A stretch of 64,000 nt of DNA from assembly GCA_022419385.1 (NCBI GenBank), contig JAJUBI010000008.1:806001-870000 (forward strand), written 5' to 3'. The position numbers and the translations under genes were made by a program. Within the stretch, counting starts at the first letter, position 1. Each line of letters opens with the position of its first letter. The DNA is from Paraconiothyrium sp. Pb-2020 (lineage: Eukaryota > Ascomycota > Dothideomycetes > Pleosporales > Didymosphaeriaceae). The notes under the pieces are model-generated. The model did not search any database and was not told where the DNA came from. It worked only from the letters and a program-made list of their open reading frames with translations. Shown here piece after piece: positions 11,664 to 24,142 of the stretch.

Positions 11664-13107
11664 CTACGGCCACCAGCCCATGGCCTTGTAACTTTCTATC
11701 ACCTTTTCCACCTCGGCCTTCGTCAGCTTTTCATGTTGATATCTGCATGATGCGTCAGTCACTACACAAATTATCGCACCCATCGCGAGACTTACGTGAA
11801 CCCCGTTTCCTGTTCAAACGCACTCGGATCTAGACTCAGATCCGTGTTATGGAGCAACTCCTTCTCCATGAACGGAGTCAGAGGGGTCGAATTGCTAATG
11901 CCGGCCTTGTTCTGCAGTTCCGCCCAGGGGTCCAAGGTCTCGTCGTTGACCTCATCGACAACGTGATCCAGGTTCATCCTCGCGAAGGTAGAGATGAGCG
12001 TGCCGTGGAAGCCAGTCCCAATATTGAAAGTGTCGTGCATTAGGTTCGCCATAAGGCCTTGAGCTATCGATTTGTTAGCCAAACTCGGACGGACGGGTGG
12101 GGAGAGGTCAATGCTCCGGGAAGCGAGATTTTACAATATTCGGAGAATTCTAGAGTTTGATTGGGCAAACGCAAGGGGCGATCAACTTACAGGTGTTTCC
12201 GTGATCGCTGATGTTGAAGGTCTGAGGTGATGTGCGCGGGGCCTTGATGTACCACTCTGCGCCCGTCCAAAGTGCTCGGACAACGTCCTCGACGTGCACG
12301 GTGTTGGTTCGCAGATCTTCTTTCCACAGCCACTTCATCTCCTTGCCCAAGGATTGGTACACGCGGGCCATGCACAGCGCCGTCCCTAGGAACTTGCTTG
12401 TGTACGGGCCGTAGACGTGCGACATGCGGAATACCAGCAGGTTCAGGCCTTCGACCTTGGCCAGGTCTTCCTCGGCTTGCAGTTTCCACTTCGCGAGCTT
12501 TGACCACGGCTTCGTCTTGTCTGTCTCTTTTCGCGGGACCGGGTCCGGCTTGTAAACCATGCCTGTGCTGCTCTCGACGAAGCACTTGACCTTGCGCCGG
12601 GCAGCTTCCTTGCCCATAGCCATGGAGAGGCCGTATGTCCTCAGCTTGTAGACCTCATCCTCCTGGGAGAAGCGCGTCTCGCCGCCACAGTTGAAGACGA
12701 AGTCGAATTCTTTGCCATCTGGGCGGTCGAATATGCGGGGAAACGACTCTGCGCATAGTCAGCCAGCTGTTCTTACCCACCATAATCCAAACCAGCGACT
12801 ACTGGCATTGTGTCGGACGTACGTTCTCTCGACGCGTCGGCCTGCACGAAGCGTTCCCTTGTGCACACGTCTTTGAATTCCGGGGCGAGCCAGGCGAGCT
12901 CAGGCAGATGCTTGTCGACGAGGCGTATTTCCGAAGCCAGGTTGTTGTCGTGGATATACTTGGCGAGGAAGCGTCCAGTGTAGCCTTTTGCACGGTTAGC
13001 AGTTGTCGTCGCAAGTGTGTCCCGCATGACGCACCCAGCCCACCAATGATCAGAACAGCGGGCCTGTCGCTTGCGGCGGGGGTGCTGCTCCCCTCTTGGA
13101 CAGCCAT
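11664..13107 (-). CDS. Atypical NAD(P)-dependent epimerase/dehydratase (extended-SDR fold), 379 aa
   Basis: Five exons on the minus strand: 13107..13035, 12984..12823, 12748..12191, 12063..11796 and 11742..11664. All phases agree and give 379 residues. The first junction creates the Rossmann nucleotide-binding motif GGLGYTGRFLAKYI (about residues 21-34). FVFNCGGETRFSQ, SSTGMVY and FRMSHVYGPYTSKFLG follow, as in nucleotide-sugar epimerases and reductases of the SDR family. The usual YxxxK catalytic pair is not seen; the aligned region reads PWSKLAKWKLQAEEDL, keeping Lys but lacking Tyr. A C-terminal tail ends SYKAMGWWP. Probably cytosolic; the substrate is unknown. The missing Tyr suggests an altered or structural role. 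A GTG at 13122 could extend the ORF, but the ATG at 13107 is preferred. Confidence 0.85.
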
Positions 13108-15133
13108 GACGAGCGCGCGCACCGTGAGGGAACGGTGGAAGAGCTTCTGGACAAAAATGCAACTGGATATTCGGTGTGGGCGGGCTGTTGTGTATCTGGT
13201 ATCGAAGGAGTATGCACGGAGCGGAGGATGGACGTTGATCGCTCAGGCTGCTGCGACGTGCAGGGTCAGGGCCGTCTCTCCGATTCCGTCAGAGCGCAGG
13301 ACGAGCAGGGGGCGCGTGACGTGCGATTGGAGAGGCCGTTTCACGCAGCTATGCGAGGAGGTGGAGGACGGTCAAGGAAACAGGGAGACTGCAATTTCGG
13401 TGGCCTCTTGTGGCGACGTCGAGTTTATGTGCTCCAGAGTCAGTGGCATGCAGCAGCCTTTTAGTTGATCAAGCGAGGCGTCACGTAGCGTACGAGCAGT
13501 CGGGCGCATTGGATCGTGCCCCAGGCGGGAAGGCTGTGGAGCACTGAATGCATGCACGCCGTGGCGCTCAGTGTCCATTGTCGATATCGCTCTTGCATGC
13601 TCGTCTGCAGGAACCCTGCCCATGGCAGCAGGCGTCGACAGGCACCGCGAAAGCGGCTGCTGGCAGCGTCCGCTGCGGTACCAGTCTTGCACGCCGGGCT
13701 AGCAGGACTGGGCTCCACCACGGCGGCGCTTGACTGACGGCGCGCTCCGTCTGCGACCGCAGGACGAACGTTCACCCTGGGTGGGGTGAAGGGGCCGGCG
13801 CTCCAGTCCAGACGTGCGTCTGCCTCGCTGCGGGCCATCATCGGCGCGTATGTGGTTCGTCGAGAAGGCCGGAAAGCAACACACTGCTCGCACAAGCATC
13901 GTCCCTCATCGGGCGATCCGGATCGTGCTTGCATCCACGACCGCTTGCGGGACGAGTCAGATGAACCGTACACCCACTTCTGAGATGGTCTCTACGTCTG
14001 CAGTGCGAACGTGCCCACAGCCACCCACTGTCTCTCCGCGGCATGCCACACGTCCACTGCAATCTCTGTGTCACCTGACGATCCCAAGCCCCAGATCGGG
14101 CGCGCATCGCCTTTGCACATCAACGGGCGGGCATATGAGGCTGCATGCACATCGCCATGGGATTGGCTGGCAGGGCCCCTCCTCCCAAAAACCATGCACG
14201 CCCCTCTGCCATATCCAACAAGTCAATAAGGCGGTCAGACCGCTCCCCACGCAGCCCATCGCCTTGTTGCCAGCGCATCTCGCCTCTCACTTCTACATTG
14301 TGTCGACGCCTCAAGAAACCCAAATAGCCACCACCCCATGCACGAGCGTTTTCAGGCCCCTCCAGTCGACAAAAGAGAAGACACCAAGCGAGCGGCACCC
14401 GCTGTGGAGTCCGCTCCCACCTTCTATCATGGTTCGCCTGCACCTCACCGCCCAATGCAACATCCGTCCCGCACCTGCATGCATTCTCTGCCGTCCACAT
14501 GTACGCGTCACTAGCCAATGGGACCGATCATTATTATTATACTCGGACTTCAAGTACCAAGGTACCCAGAGATCAAAAGGAAAACCCACACCCCTAACAG
14601 ACCCTTTCGCCCTAGAACCAGGCTCAGCTATACACCAAATAAAGGTTACTAATAGTACCAACAGTGATATACCCTAGCATACCACACTCTATACTAACTA
14701 TCTACTCGTATAACATAATGCACTATCATTCTTGTCACATGGAAGGGGTGCTACGGCCAGGAAGTCCGACTTATACATTCAGCCAATGTGGTGCGGATTT
14801 TTCATTTGTGTTTCCGAGTGTCTATCAATGCATGACCCCACCAATGCAAGCACTAAGAAGCTCTACGGTGAGGCATATATGTATGCCGGAGCTAGACTCT
14901 TGAGTGGCCAACCCGACCGCTATGCTGGAGAAGAACAGAAGCCAATTAACTCGGACGAGAATCATGCTTGAAGCAAACCGACCACGATCCCTACACAACG
15001 CGTCGACTAAAAGAATCCATCGCCCCTTCCTTCGGCCACCAAATGGCTTCTTCGAGATCAACGCCCCCTCAACTGCCCCCTTGATATGCAAAATATAGAA
15101 CCGGAAACACGTTTCGAAGGTGCGGGCTCGTGC
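13108..15133. other. Long intergenic region, no supported gene
   Basis: About 2 kb, GC-rich up to about 14.5 kb, with open frames on both strands that overlap and lack recognisable domains. Near 14,532 there is a short ATT-rich run. The left end contains the epimerase promoter and the right end the 3' flank of TOP1. Confidence 0.5.
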
Positions 15134-18133
15134 TTAGAACTCCCAATCTTCGTCGACCGACTTGATAGCCCAATCAAACTTCTCGCGCAGCGTTTTCGAG
15201 AAGAATCGCTCAATGGGGACGTTGAACTTCTTCGAGAAGACGACCGTGAGTCGAGGGTCAATGTAGTTCTAGTCTAGGTTAGCGTTGCCTTATGCATCTC
15301 AGGCTTGGACACTCACGATCTTAGAGGTACCCAAAGCCACCTCTTTGTTACCCTCCTTGTCCTCCATCTGGATCTTCATGTTCTCGATCCGTTGGTTAAG
15401 CTTCTCAATGTTTGTCTCCATCTTGTCAACCGTAGGACCTTTGCCCTCTGCTTCGACCTTCCCAGACTTGTGCTCCTTGCGCATTTTCTTGCCAAGATCG
15501 TCAGCCTCCTTGAGGAGCTCATCGAGCTCCTTGGGCTTCATCTCCTTTTCACCGTTGGCCTTGAGTTTCTCGTTGTCCTTTTCGAACTTCTTTGTGATCT
15601 TTGTACGCTTCTCTTCCACCTCTTTCTCGATATGGTTCTTGACCCATTCGTCATTGAGATCCTCAGGACGCTCAAAATAGTCGGCACCCTTCTTCTTCTT
15701 TTGCTTGGGGTCGATGTCGATGATCATCTGCTTGGTCCTCCAGAGCTGATACCGAAGACCATTAATCCTGTCTTGCATCTTTTCGATGGAGCCTGCGTGA
15801 CCGGCAGCCACGGTTCGCTTGTGATTACAAAGGATGGCGACTTGGCGATTGGCGTCGTTGTATTGCTTGACCTTCTCCGGAATAGTTCCCGTGGCCTTCA
15901 TCTCTTTCAAAAGTCTAGCCATGGTCCAGGACGCGTTGTAGGTACGGAAGACCTTGGCGGTTAAGCCAGGCATGTAGGAGGTCAAGTGCTTGTTCAGAGC
16001 CGAAGTAGTGAGCCTGTCGAAGATATCATCTCCAGACGTCTTGGGCTGCTTCTTGAAGATCTTCAAGTTCTTGAAGACTTGTTCGTCGACCGTGACCTCG
16101 TCGTAGAAGCGGATACTGTCTTTACCTAAGAAGTCAAAGATGACGGTGTTCGGCGGCTTCAGGGTGACATGTTCGTACTTCAAGGAGCAGCAACCAACAG
16201 TGTCGGCTTCATCTTCACCCTTCTCGTTACCCGCACGAAGAGCGAACTGATCGATGAGATAGATGGCAGTGGCGCGTTGACGGTCTGCCATCTTCTCGCT
16301 TTTCAGCTCACGTTTGTAGTCGTTTCGAATGCGGTCGATGTGCTTCTTCAGTTCTCGTGCCTTTTCGAACTTTTTGTAGTCGCTCTGGCCCTTGATGTCG
16401 GAGTTTGCTGCAAGCATGACGTACTTATAAGCGCCGTTAATGTTCTCTTGCCACATAGCCAACCAAGTGCCTTCTTGGTCGTGTTTGACTTCCTTCCAAC
16501 GATGGCCTGCTGGAGGTTCCGGCACCTTGGCCTCCTTACCGATATTGATGGTGATTTGCTCAGGCATGACTCGCTTCTTGACGCGTCCAGTCTTGGGATG
16601 CTCACCACGACCGCGGAAAAGACTCGGTGGTTCGACCCTGAAGTTGCCGACCTTCTGCTTGCGGCCATCCCACATACAGTACATGTAGGGTGCTTCAGCC
16701 TCGTCTTTCTCTGCCTTGAGCGCCTTCTTCTCGGCGGCAGAAAGAGCCTTCTTCTTCGCGCGTTCAGACTCAAACCACTCAAAGATCGGCTTGAAATCAC
16801 ACTTCTCAAAACTTGTGATCTTAACAGTGTTGCCGTCTTTGTCTTTCCCATGGCCGGTTTTCTTCAAGATCGCAGAGAAATCCTCGAAGAAGTTCTTGAC
16901 GAAGGTGGGGTTTTCAACGTTGTGGGTAGAATTCAGCATACCACCAAAGAAGGTGGCAACCTCTTCGGCTTCCGGGTGTAGCGTGACTGGTTTGCCGTCG
17001 TACACAAGCTTGACGTGCTTCGGTAAAGGTTGATACTCAGGTGGGAACACAACACCATTGTGTTCCAGGGTAGTCCACTTCTTCGTACCGTCACCCTTGG
17101 TTGGGTCTTCCCACCAACGGTATTCATCCTCTTCATCCTGGGCCTCTTCGTCCTGCTCAGTCTTGGTCTCAGCTTTAGCCTTGCCCTTTCCCTTCTTTGC
17201 AGGAGTCGCCGGTTCGGCCTTCACCTTCTTTACTGGGGCTTTTGCCGGGGCTTTTGCCGGGGCTTTCTTCTTTGCCAGAGGCGCATCGGAGTCGGACTCA
17301 TCCTTCTTCACGCCATTCGACGCGCGCTTCGCCGGCTGCTTCTTCTTCTTGACGATCGGCTCATCGTCGCTGTCGCTCTCCTCTTGGACCTTGCGCTTAG
17401 GCGCAGCCTTCTCTTTGTTGCGAATAGACTTAGCTTCTTTGGACGCAGCTTGTTCGATCTTCTCCTTCTGTTTAACCAACTTCGCATTCAACGGAGTGTC
17501 TGAATCAGATGACTCTCCAATCTGAGCGGGAGTGGCCTTGGGAGGCTTGCGCGAGACCAATGGCACATCGCTGAGTTCGGACTCGGATTCGTCTTTCGGT
17601 TGCGCAACTTGCTGAGATGTCCGCCTACGCTTGTTCTGGACTGGTCAGCATGTTGGAGTACAAAGAGCCAGCGACCGAACGAACCAAAGGCATGTCATCT
17701 TCATCAGAGCTCTCCTCCTTGTAGGACTTCCCGTTTGGCATGCTATTGCGAGCTTTGCGCTTTCCGTTGACATTGCCGTTTGTGACTGGCGCATCGACAT
17801 CCATCTCATCAACCGGGCCCATGCGTACGGACACACCGGGTTCGACATGACCATTGGAAGGGAATTCCTTGTCCAGTTTCTGGTCGATCTCTTTAGAAAC
17901 GTGGTCTTCGGATTTTGCTACTGGATATACGTCAGTCCGGGCCATGGTGCTGAGGGTGGTGGTGACAAGGGTTAATTGAAGGCGAGCCCTGCGCGACTAA
18001 GGACACAGAAGCGTCGCGTGCCGTGCGGACTTATAGGTGCGGAGTAAAACAAACGGTTTGCGCAGAGAGGAGAAGACTCACCTCCGTTAGCCCTGCCACG
18101 CGCAATAGGCGCGTCGTCGTCAGATGAGGACAT
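15134..18133 (-). CDS. TOP1: DNA topoisomerase I (type IB), about 913 aa
   Basis: Four exons on the minus strand: 18133..18082, 17920..17685, 17635..15317 and 15268..15134. The enzyme nicks one DNA strand through a 3'-phosphotyrosine and relaxes supercoils in the nucleus. An acidic, Lys-rich linker (about residues 1-250, with APAKAPAKAPVKK repeats and Ser-Asp clusters) precedes the core. The core starts near YRWWEDPTKGDGTKKW and contains FALRAGNEKGEDEADTVGCC with its catalytic Arg. A charged coiled-coil linker follows, and the last exon carries the active-site Tyr in SKINYIDPRL. The final intron sits directly before Asn-Tyr. The third-exon acceptor and second donor (GTTCGT) are weaker and were chosen on phase. 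The promoter is shared with the divergent ATP3. Confidence 0.93.
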
Positions 18134-18798
18134 GGTGAAGGTGGATGGACGCTGTTGGTGTGCGCGGTACACGTTGAGAAAACGACAACGACGAAGTTCA
18201 GCTTCGCCCGGCAAGGGCCCGGGAGCGTGCGATGCAGCGAATTGGCGTGCCCTGAGAGGCGGGCAGAACCCTAAGAGGACGCGTGCAAGGCAGAGAGCGG
18301 CTCGCCGCGTAAGATATGGCGGTTGGGCGATGGTGGGAAGGGAAGGGCGAGGTTTGGAGGAAGAATGAGGGCTGCGGGTTCTTTAAGTGCCAAAGGCGAC
18401 GAACGAACGAGACTCGCGATCGAGTCCCTGCTGCAGCCGCTAAGTCGGTAATATTCCCGTAACAATCACTCACGTCGCAGCGAATAGCGCCCTCTCAACG
18501 GGGCGGATTCACCCATCCACTCCATATTGTTGGTGCGGTGAGTGAGAGCAATGTTACTATTCACTGCTTGCCGCACTTCGTATTGTCGCCCTGCAAGTTG
18601 CCTTCGCCGTGGTGACCGCCGGCTGCCGGCGTTGGGAGGCGCTTATGTAATGTTACCGCTAGCGCGCAAGCGCAGGGCAGGTGCAACTCTTGCAAGCCCC
18701 GAAGCACAAGCAGCACCTCTCGCAAGCACCACGCAGTCGACCTCGGACCCGCCGGCTGTCTGCCATCTCCGCTCCATCTCAATTTCTCCTTTGCGCCC
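18134..18798. promoter_or_regulatory. Divergent TOP1/ATP3 intergenic promoter region
   Basis: These 665 bases separate two divergently transcribed housekeeping genes, so both promoters must lie here. The sequence is GC-rich near TOP1. I see no clear TATA box, which would fit constitutive expression. No coding frame in it is convincing. Confidence 0.6.
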
Positions 18799-19904
18799 AT
18801 GATGCTTTCACGAGCTGCGCGTCCGGCTCTGAGGGCTGGCCTGGCCGCTGCCGCACGGTATGAAGTTCTGCCCGCAAGCTACCTCCCCTTCGCCCGCTCA
18901 GCCATTGCATCTCCAATTGCATCAGGAACTGACCCGCGCGCGGTTATATAGGCCCGCCCCCCTCAATGCCCCCTCCGCGGCCACCTATGCCACCCTGCGT
19001 GAGATCGAGGGTCGTTTGAAGTCGATTCGCAACATTGAGAAAATTACCAAGACGATGAAGATCGTTGCCTCCACCAAGCTCACCCGCGCCCAGAGGGCCA
19101 TGACCGAATCCCGCCAGTATGGTCAGACGTCCAACACCGTGTTCGAACAGGCCGAGACCAAGCCGCTGGAGGGCGATGGCAAGAAGACGTTGATCGTGGT
19201 CTGCAGCTCCGACAAGGGTCTTTGCGGTGGTATCCACTCTGGTATGTCCAGGGCGACCAGGAAGCTCCTCCTCGAACAGCCCGAGGCCGACCTCGTCGTC
19301 ATTGGCGAGAAGTGCAAGGCCCAGTTGTCCCGTTCCAACGGCAAGAACATGGTCCTCAGCTTCGCCGGTGTCGGAAAGGACGTTCCTACCTTCGCCGACG
19401 CTTCCGCCATCGCCGACCAGATCTCGACTCTCCCGACCGACTACGCCTCCGTTAAGATCATCTACAACAAGTTCATCAACGCCCAGAGCTACGAGGCTAC
19501 CCCGATCGAGGCTTTCTCTGAGGAGGCTATCCAGCAGTCGCGTAAGTGAAGACGAATCAAGGACATGAGACACAATATTAACCAGTCTCAGCCAACTTCG
19601 CTGCATTCGAGATCGACGACGAAGTTCTCGGTAATCTCCGCGAATACGCTCTTGCCAACTCGCTCTTCTGGGCTCTTGCCGAGGGTCACGCATGCGAGCA
19701 GTCTGCCCGACGAAATGCTATGGACGTAAGTCGACATGTTTTCCGACACATCGACTTGACACTGACACGTCGCAGAACGCCTCCAAGAACGCCGGTGACA
19801 TGATCAACAAGTTCCAGATTCTCTTCAACCGTACCCGTCAAGCCGTCATTACTGGCGAACTTGTCGAAATTATTACCGGTGCGGCTGCTTCAGAGGACAG
19901 CTAG
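18799..19904 (+). CDS. ATP3: Mitochondrial F1-ATP synthase gamma subunit, 303 aa
   Basis: Four exons, 18799..18857, 18952..19541, 19592..19725 and 19776..19904, all in phase. The gamma subunit is the rotating central shaft of F1 that couples proton flow to ATP synthesis in the mitochondrial matrix. The N-terminus MMLSRAARPALRAGL is a presequence. Family motifs follow: REIEGRLKSIRNIEKITKTM, MKIVASTKLTRAQRAM, and SDKGLCGGIHSGMSR. The C-terminal helix contains NASKNAGDMINKFQILFNR and ITGELVEIITGAAA. For exon 3, two acceptors (19585 and 19591) keep the frame. 19591 gives SPNFAAFEID, which fits the family better. The length is normal. Confidence 0.95.
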
Positions 19905-21275
19905 AGGATTTCGTGATGTTAGACTACTTACCCAAAATGTCGGCTCTCTACCCTGAGCCAGGCTGTGTAGAATAAAGCTTGTCCATATGCTCCTTTGTCA
20001 TCTAATCGGCCTCTGATTTTCTTTTAGTCACGCAACCTGATGCGTATTTTCATACTCAAATGTGTGACGCGTCAGAGCTCTACTATTGATCAGATACAGG
20101 CCGACCATCCGTCGAAGCCATTGGACTCGTGATGTCTAGGTGCTCGAGAGCGGCTAGCGTGGATGCTACATTGAGAGTGTTATACGACGAAGTGTACAGC
20201 GAACAGCTGCGGTTCGAAAAGATGATACGAATCGGGCCTAATAAGTGATAACGACTACAGGTTGAATTCGTAGGCCAACGCGAGCCTTTGCGTCGCCCGA
20301 CTCGTGTCCCACGTGGCAAGGGGTGATCCCAATGTTTTGACCGAGAGAAGATCTTCTTTGCGGATTACAGCCCCATGTAGGTCGTCAACGTGGGTGCATG
20401 CAGAAACGTCGTCGCTGAGTGTCTTCAGTCGAACAAGATCTTCAAGAGGAGGAGCAATTATTGTCACACACTCAAGGGTCGTTGGTGGCTAGTGGGCGGA
20501 GCGGTCACCGCACCATCCATGAACGCTGGATAACATCCGACAACCACAAACTCCAAAGCGGCACGGCTGAGTATCGTGAATCGGATGATAATCCTGTTCA
20601 TGCCTATTCTGGCTGCGAGCGTCCCAGACCGGACAAGTACGTTCCGCATCAGGCAAGAGTAAAAGGTTGCGACAGGTCGCGATTGTTTCAACACTGCAAG
20701 TGCGTGCAGGCCATTGAAACAAACCACCAGTTTGCTCCTCCCGTCCCCAACAGCCCGGCCTGACATGAACGCCTGCAGGGAGGTCGCCCGAGTCTATAAC
20801 ATGGCCTTTTAATGTTACTTCCCGTCAATTTTCTGTTTTTTGTTCTTCGCGACTTCTGCGAAGTACTGCTGGGGTATCCACGACTGGTCGCTTTGCTCAC
20901 ACCCCTGCACGCTTTACCCGGCAACCAGCGAGAAACAACACCTGCATTTTACAGCGCAGAGCGCCCGTTTCGAGATTTCAGCCGGTCTGTTCGACTTGTC
21001 GCGCCTACATTTGTCCATTTCGTCCGCTCGTTGAAACCTATCAACACCTCTTCCGCATTGGCGCCATCCACTCTTCTCTTTACTTGCTTTCCCTGCACTG
21101 ACTTTCAACCGAACCTCAAAACGGAGCAATACGCTTCGAGCGAACGCGGACCAGACACAACCCCTACAGTCGCCCAGTGAGATCAGTCTCACGACTAAAG
21201 ACATCCTCTAGGTAAGTCGCCGGAATTCAATGCAATGGCAGATCGGAAGCTAATGACACGATCCAAAACAGCACG
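19905..21275. other. Intergenic, with possible degenerate ORF remnants
   Basis: About 1.4 kb. A minus-strand frame at 20255..20467 has a faint ankyrin-like spacing (LHGAVIRKEDLLSVKTL) but breaks at once. I would not call it a gene. The right end has a 5' UTR-like stretch, possibly with an intron (GTAAGT near 21212, CAG near 21270), just before the next start codon. Confidence 0.4.
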
Positions 21276-22236
21276 ATGGTCCCCGAAAATCAGTACAGCC
21301 ACATCAAGGCAATCATTCCAGAAGTCAAACAACTTTTCCAGGCACGGCGCTATATCCAATGTGCCAATGTGTGCGAACGCTACCTGTCACGTCATTATGA
21401 GGAGGTATGTTGGATAGAATGCCCTTGTTCTCCATTCATATCGCACCATCGCAATATTAGATCGCAAGTTTGAGTTCCCTCAGGGTAACCTAATTTTGTT
21501 GTGGCACTTTGTCGTTCGAAGCGCATGTTCTGACGAAGGCTAGATGCACCCCATCCACAGAGTCTATCTGCATTTCTACTTTGCTCTGGTTCACGACGCA
21601 ATGGCACGTGAAACGACATTGAAGCACCGCTCTACCGGACTGGAGCTCGCTGAACAGCACTACCACGCTGCCATTGACATTCTCACGCCAAGCGAGCCGT
21701 ACAACCTGGACGAACTCCTCTCACCGGCTTCACCCCTGTCTGAATACATGCAGACTACTCAGTTCCGCCGCATCTCTCGTCTTTCGTTCCGCTCAACAGA
21801 ACCAAGCACTACAAGCGACGATGAAGATAGAACCTGGGACCGAGTCGACAGCCCCTATGACGATCACACGCCCTCACGTTCGTCGTCCTTCCGAACTGGG
21901 AGGAAGTCACGGCCCGCCCCCATCTCGACCATCAATGCCTCTCGAGCATATCATGAGGAGCAATTTTCGGCCGAGCTGTTCGCTCTTCTATCTATGCTGC
22001 ACACCCATTTGCGTGGCGTCAAGCAGCTGAAGTCCACCCTGTCGAATCCGCGTATGTCCTTCGCACGCTCGCGTACCTCGACTTGGAACTCAAGACCTGA
22101 GAGCCGCGACTCGTCGGCTTGCAGCGAATATGAGATGGATCAGCTGCGCTCGATGAGGAAGACTCTAAGTTTTCGTCCGAGGTTCGACCCATCTAACATA
22201 CAGAAATTGTGCAATGAGGCGCTGGCCGAGCTTTGA
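21276..22236 (+). CDS. Conserved-looking fungal hypothetical protein, 273 aa
   Basis: Two exons, 21276..21404 and 21544..22236, joined in phase 0 across a 139-nt intron (GTATGT donor, GCTAG acceptor). The N-terminal half is helical: EVKQLFQARRYIQCANVCER and YLHFYFALVHDAMARETTL, with a GLELAEQHYHAAIDIL helix typical of TPR-like helical hairpins. A Ser/Arg-rich, probably disordered region (about residues 105-165) follows, then another helical part with LFALLSMLHTHLRGVKQL and a C-terminal NIQKLCNEALAEL. I recognise no named family. A TPR-like scaffold is a structural guess. No signal peptide or membrane segment. Confidence 0.75.
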
Positions 22237-22875
22237 GACTCTAGCTTGTAGTCCTCATCATATGCGATAGTTTCATCGCGAAGAGCTACGACATGCTCTG
22301 GCTATCATGGCCTCGATTGCACACACAGCCGGTAAAGGTGTTCTCTTTTCCTACCAGAACCGCTCTTTCGATACCCTGTTTCCTGAAATGTATACGTTCA
22401 GCTTGTACCAACTGCTTTTTGGCTTTGCTTGTGGCTTAGTGCGCGTTGCTGGGCTAGCCTGCATTTGATTCTTGTTTGTGTCTATACTGTTATTGATGAC
22501 CATCATATTGGACGCGCGAAGGGGGGAAACATAATGTCAAACACGCTTTATGGAGTCGCCCTAGGCTACCTTATTAGCTACCAAGCTTGCAGTCGATTGC
22601 CTGAGTTCTTGACACATTGACATGAAAAGGCCCAATAAAGATCAGTCGTTGCGTCGGCGACTGTGATGAGCAGAGCCTAATGAACATGTTGAGACTTAGC
22701 AAAAAATACAAATGTACCAGGTATGAAACCATGAGATCACATACAACCTTAAATTGATCATTGATCTGCATCGCGTGATGCGCCCCGTGATATCGTAACG
22801 CTTTTCCAACCCTGTCAACGATGCCCTTGAACGCCTGCAATGCTTGTAAAACGCCCACCACAACCTGTTCCTCGC
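22237..22875. other. Intergenic, convergent 3' ends
   Basis: This holds the 3' flanks of the hypothetical gene (plus strand) and of RPC40 (minus strand). Nothing else is supported. Confidence 0.5.
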
Positions 22876-24142
22876 CTACTCGAAGTGCATGAGTTCTCTT
22901 GACAATCCCCTCTTTATGCGCGCCGCCTTGACCTTCAACAACCGGATGCTTTCGAGGAACAGCTCGTCGCTATCCCACTGCCCTGTGCTCTCAACCCTGA
23001 AGATGAAGTGGTCCCGCATCCGGCCCAGCTTTACTTTGTCCGCGAACTCGGGGTGGCGGAGACACTCTCTGCTGACTGTGTCCATGCTCGGGTTGTCGAC
23101 GACGGCTTTGGCCTCGCCTTCTTTGCCAGCGCATTCTTCGGGATGGGCAGACTCGTCTTCAGGAGTAACTTTGTCGAGCCTGATAACGCCCTTGGGGAAG
23201 CAGCGCGCGAACTTCTTCGCGTCGGCGCCGACGATCGGACGGAGGATGTCGATGGTGGGTAGCAACCGATACGTGGCCGTCGCGACAGGCGAGAACTTGG
23301 CGTGATCTTGTCCGATGCCCTTGTACGCGTGCATCAGGAGCTCGATGTGCTGTCCTGGGCGCATCTTCGCGACCAGGATATCCGGATGCGACGAGCGTAC
23401 TCCGTCCTCCCCAAACTTTTCCGTCTGCCGCTCCCATGGCTCAAACGAAAAGTCCCGCGCATACACATTGTGGTTCTCATACAGCTCGTCCGGATCCGTG
23501 ACACCCTGCTTCGCTTTCTCCAGCCCACCTTCCTTCCACTTGCACTCCATATTCAATGACAACCTCACGCAGTTCTCGTCGCTCTTGGGTTCGTGGTCAG
23601 GAACGTCCTCATCCTTCTGGTACCATTTCAACCAGCGGATGGCGTCGTGGTTGCCGCGGAGGGGCACCAAACCCAGGCGGTGGGCGAGGACTTCATCTTG
23701 GATGATGGACGTGTTTTGGTAGATGAAGACATCTTCAATGGCGAGTGTGGGGACTTCGGAGATGAGAATGCGGCGGAGGGCGTTCGCCAGGGAGGTGTCA
23801 ACGCCGACGAGGGAGAAGGTCAGGTCGAGCTTGGAGGCGTGCTCGGTGTGAAATTCGATGCGCATGTTCTACAGATCATGAGTATGGGTACGTGTATATT
23901 TCTGAAAGATACCGATAGTCGTGACAGAGCTGAAGGGTAACGCACATTCCTGAAGTACTCTAAATCCCATTCATGGTTCTCGCCTGGCCAGTGACCTGGG
24001 AAGTCGGTCGATTGCTGGTTGCTCACGGTCTCGACGCCTACTTTGAGCTTCTGTATGGACACTTAGTGATTTAATTTGCGTAAAGACAGAATCGCGTAAG
24101 TACCTTCCGCTCAAGCAGCACATCCTCACTTGGTGCAGGCAT
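22876..24142 (-). CDS. RPC40: RNA polymerase I and III subunit AC40, about 378 aa
   Basis: Three exons on the minus strand, 24142..24104, 24050..23946 and 23868..22876, all in phase 0. AC40 is the alpha-like subunit shared by RNA polymerases I and III, and it pairs with AC19 during nuclear assembly. After a short N-terminus (MPAPSEDVLLERKK) and EVE-type residues before the second intron, the large exon shows the alpha-like dimerisation motif ANALRRILISEVPTLAIEDV. QDEVLAHRLGLVPLRG and a C-terminal SREVL-like dimerisation half (DELFLESIRLLKVKAARI) follow. Length and motif order fit the family. It shares a 242-bp divergent promoter with the complex I gene. Confidence 0.93.

Noticed and set aside
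13461..14677. Overlapping ORFs of 100-290 codons on both strands
   Set aside because: Three or more frames are open at once in GC-rich sequence, none with domain-like content, so they look fortuitous.
15305..16981. Long plus-strand ORFs opposite TOP1
   Set aside because: They mirror the TOP1 core, are rich in leucine and phenylalanine from reverse-complemented charged codons, and have no domain.
18944..19693. 249-codon minus-strand ORF opposite ATP3
   Set aside because: It is the complement of well-conserved ATP3 exons; high GC at codon third positions leaves the opposite strand open.
20083..20467. Possible ankyrin-repeat remnant
   Set aside because: Only one loose LHGAV...L segment matches the repeat spacing, and the frame breaks directly afterwards.
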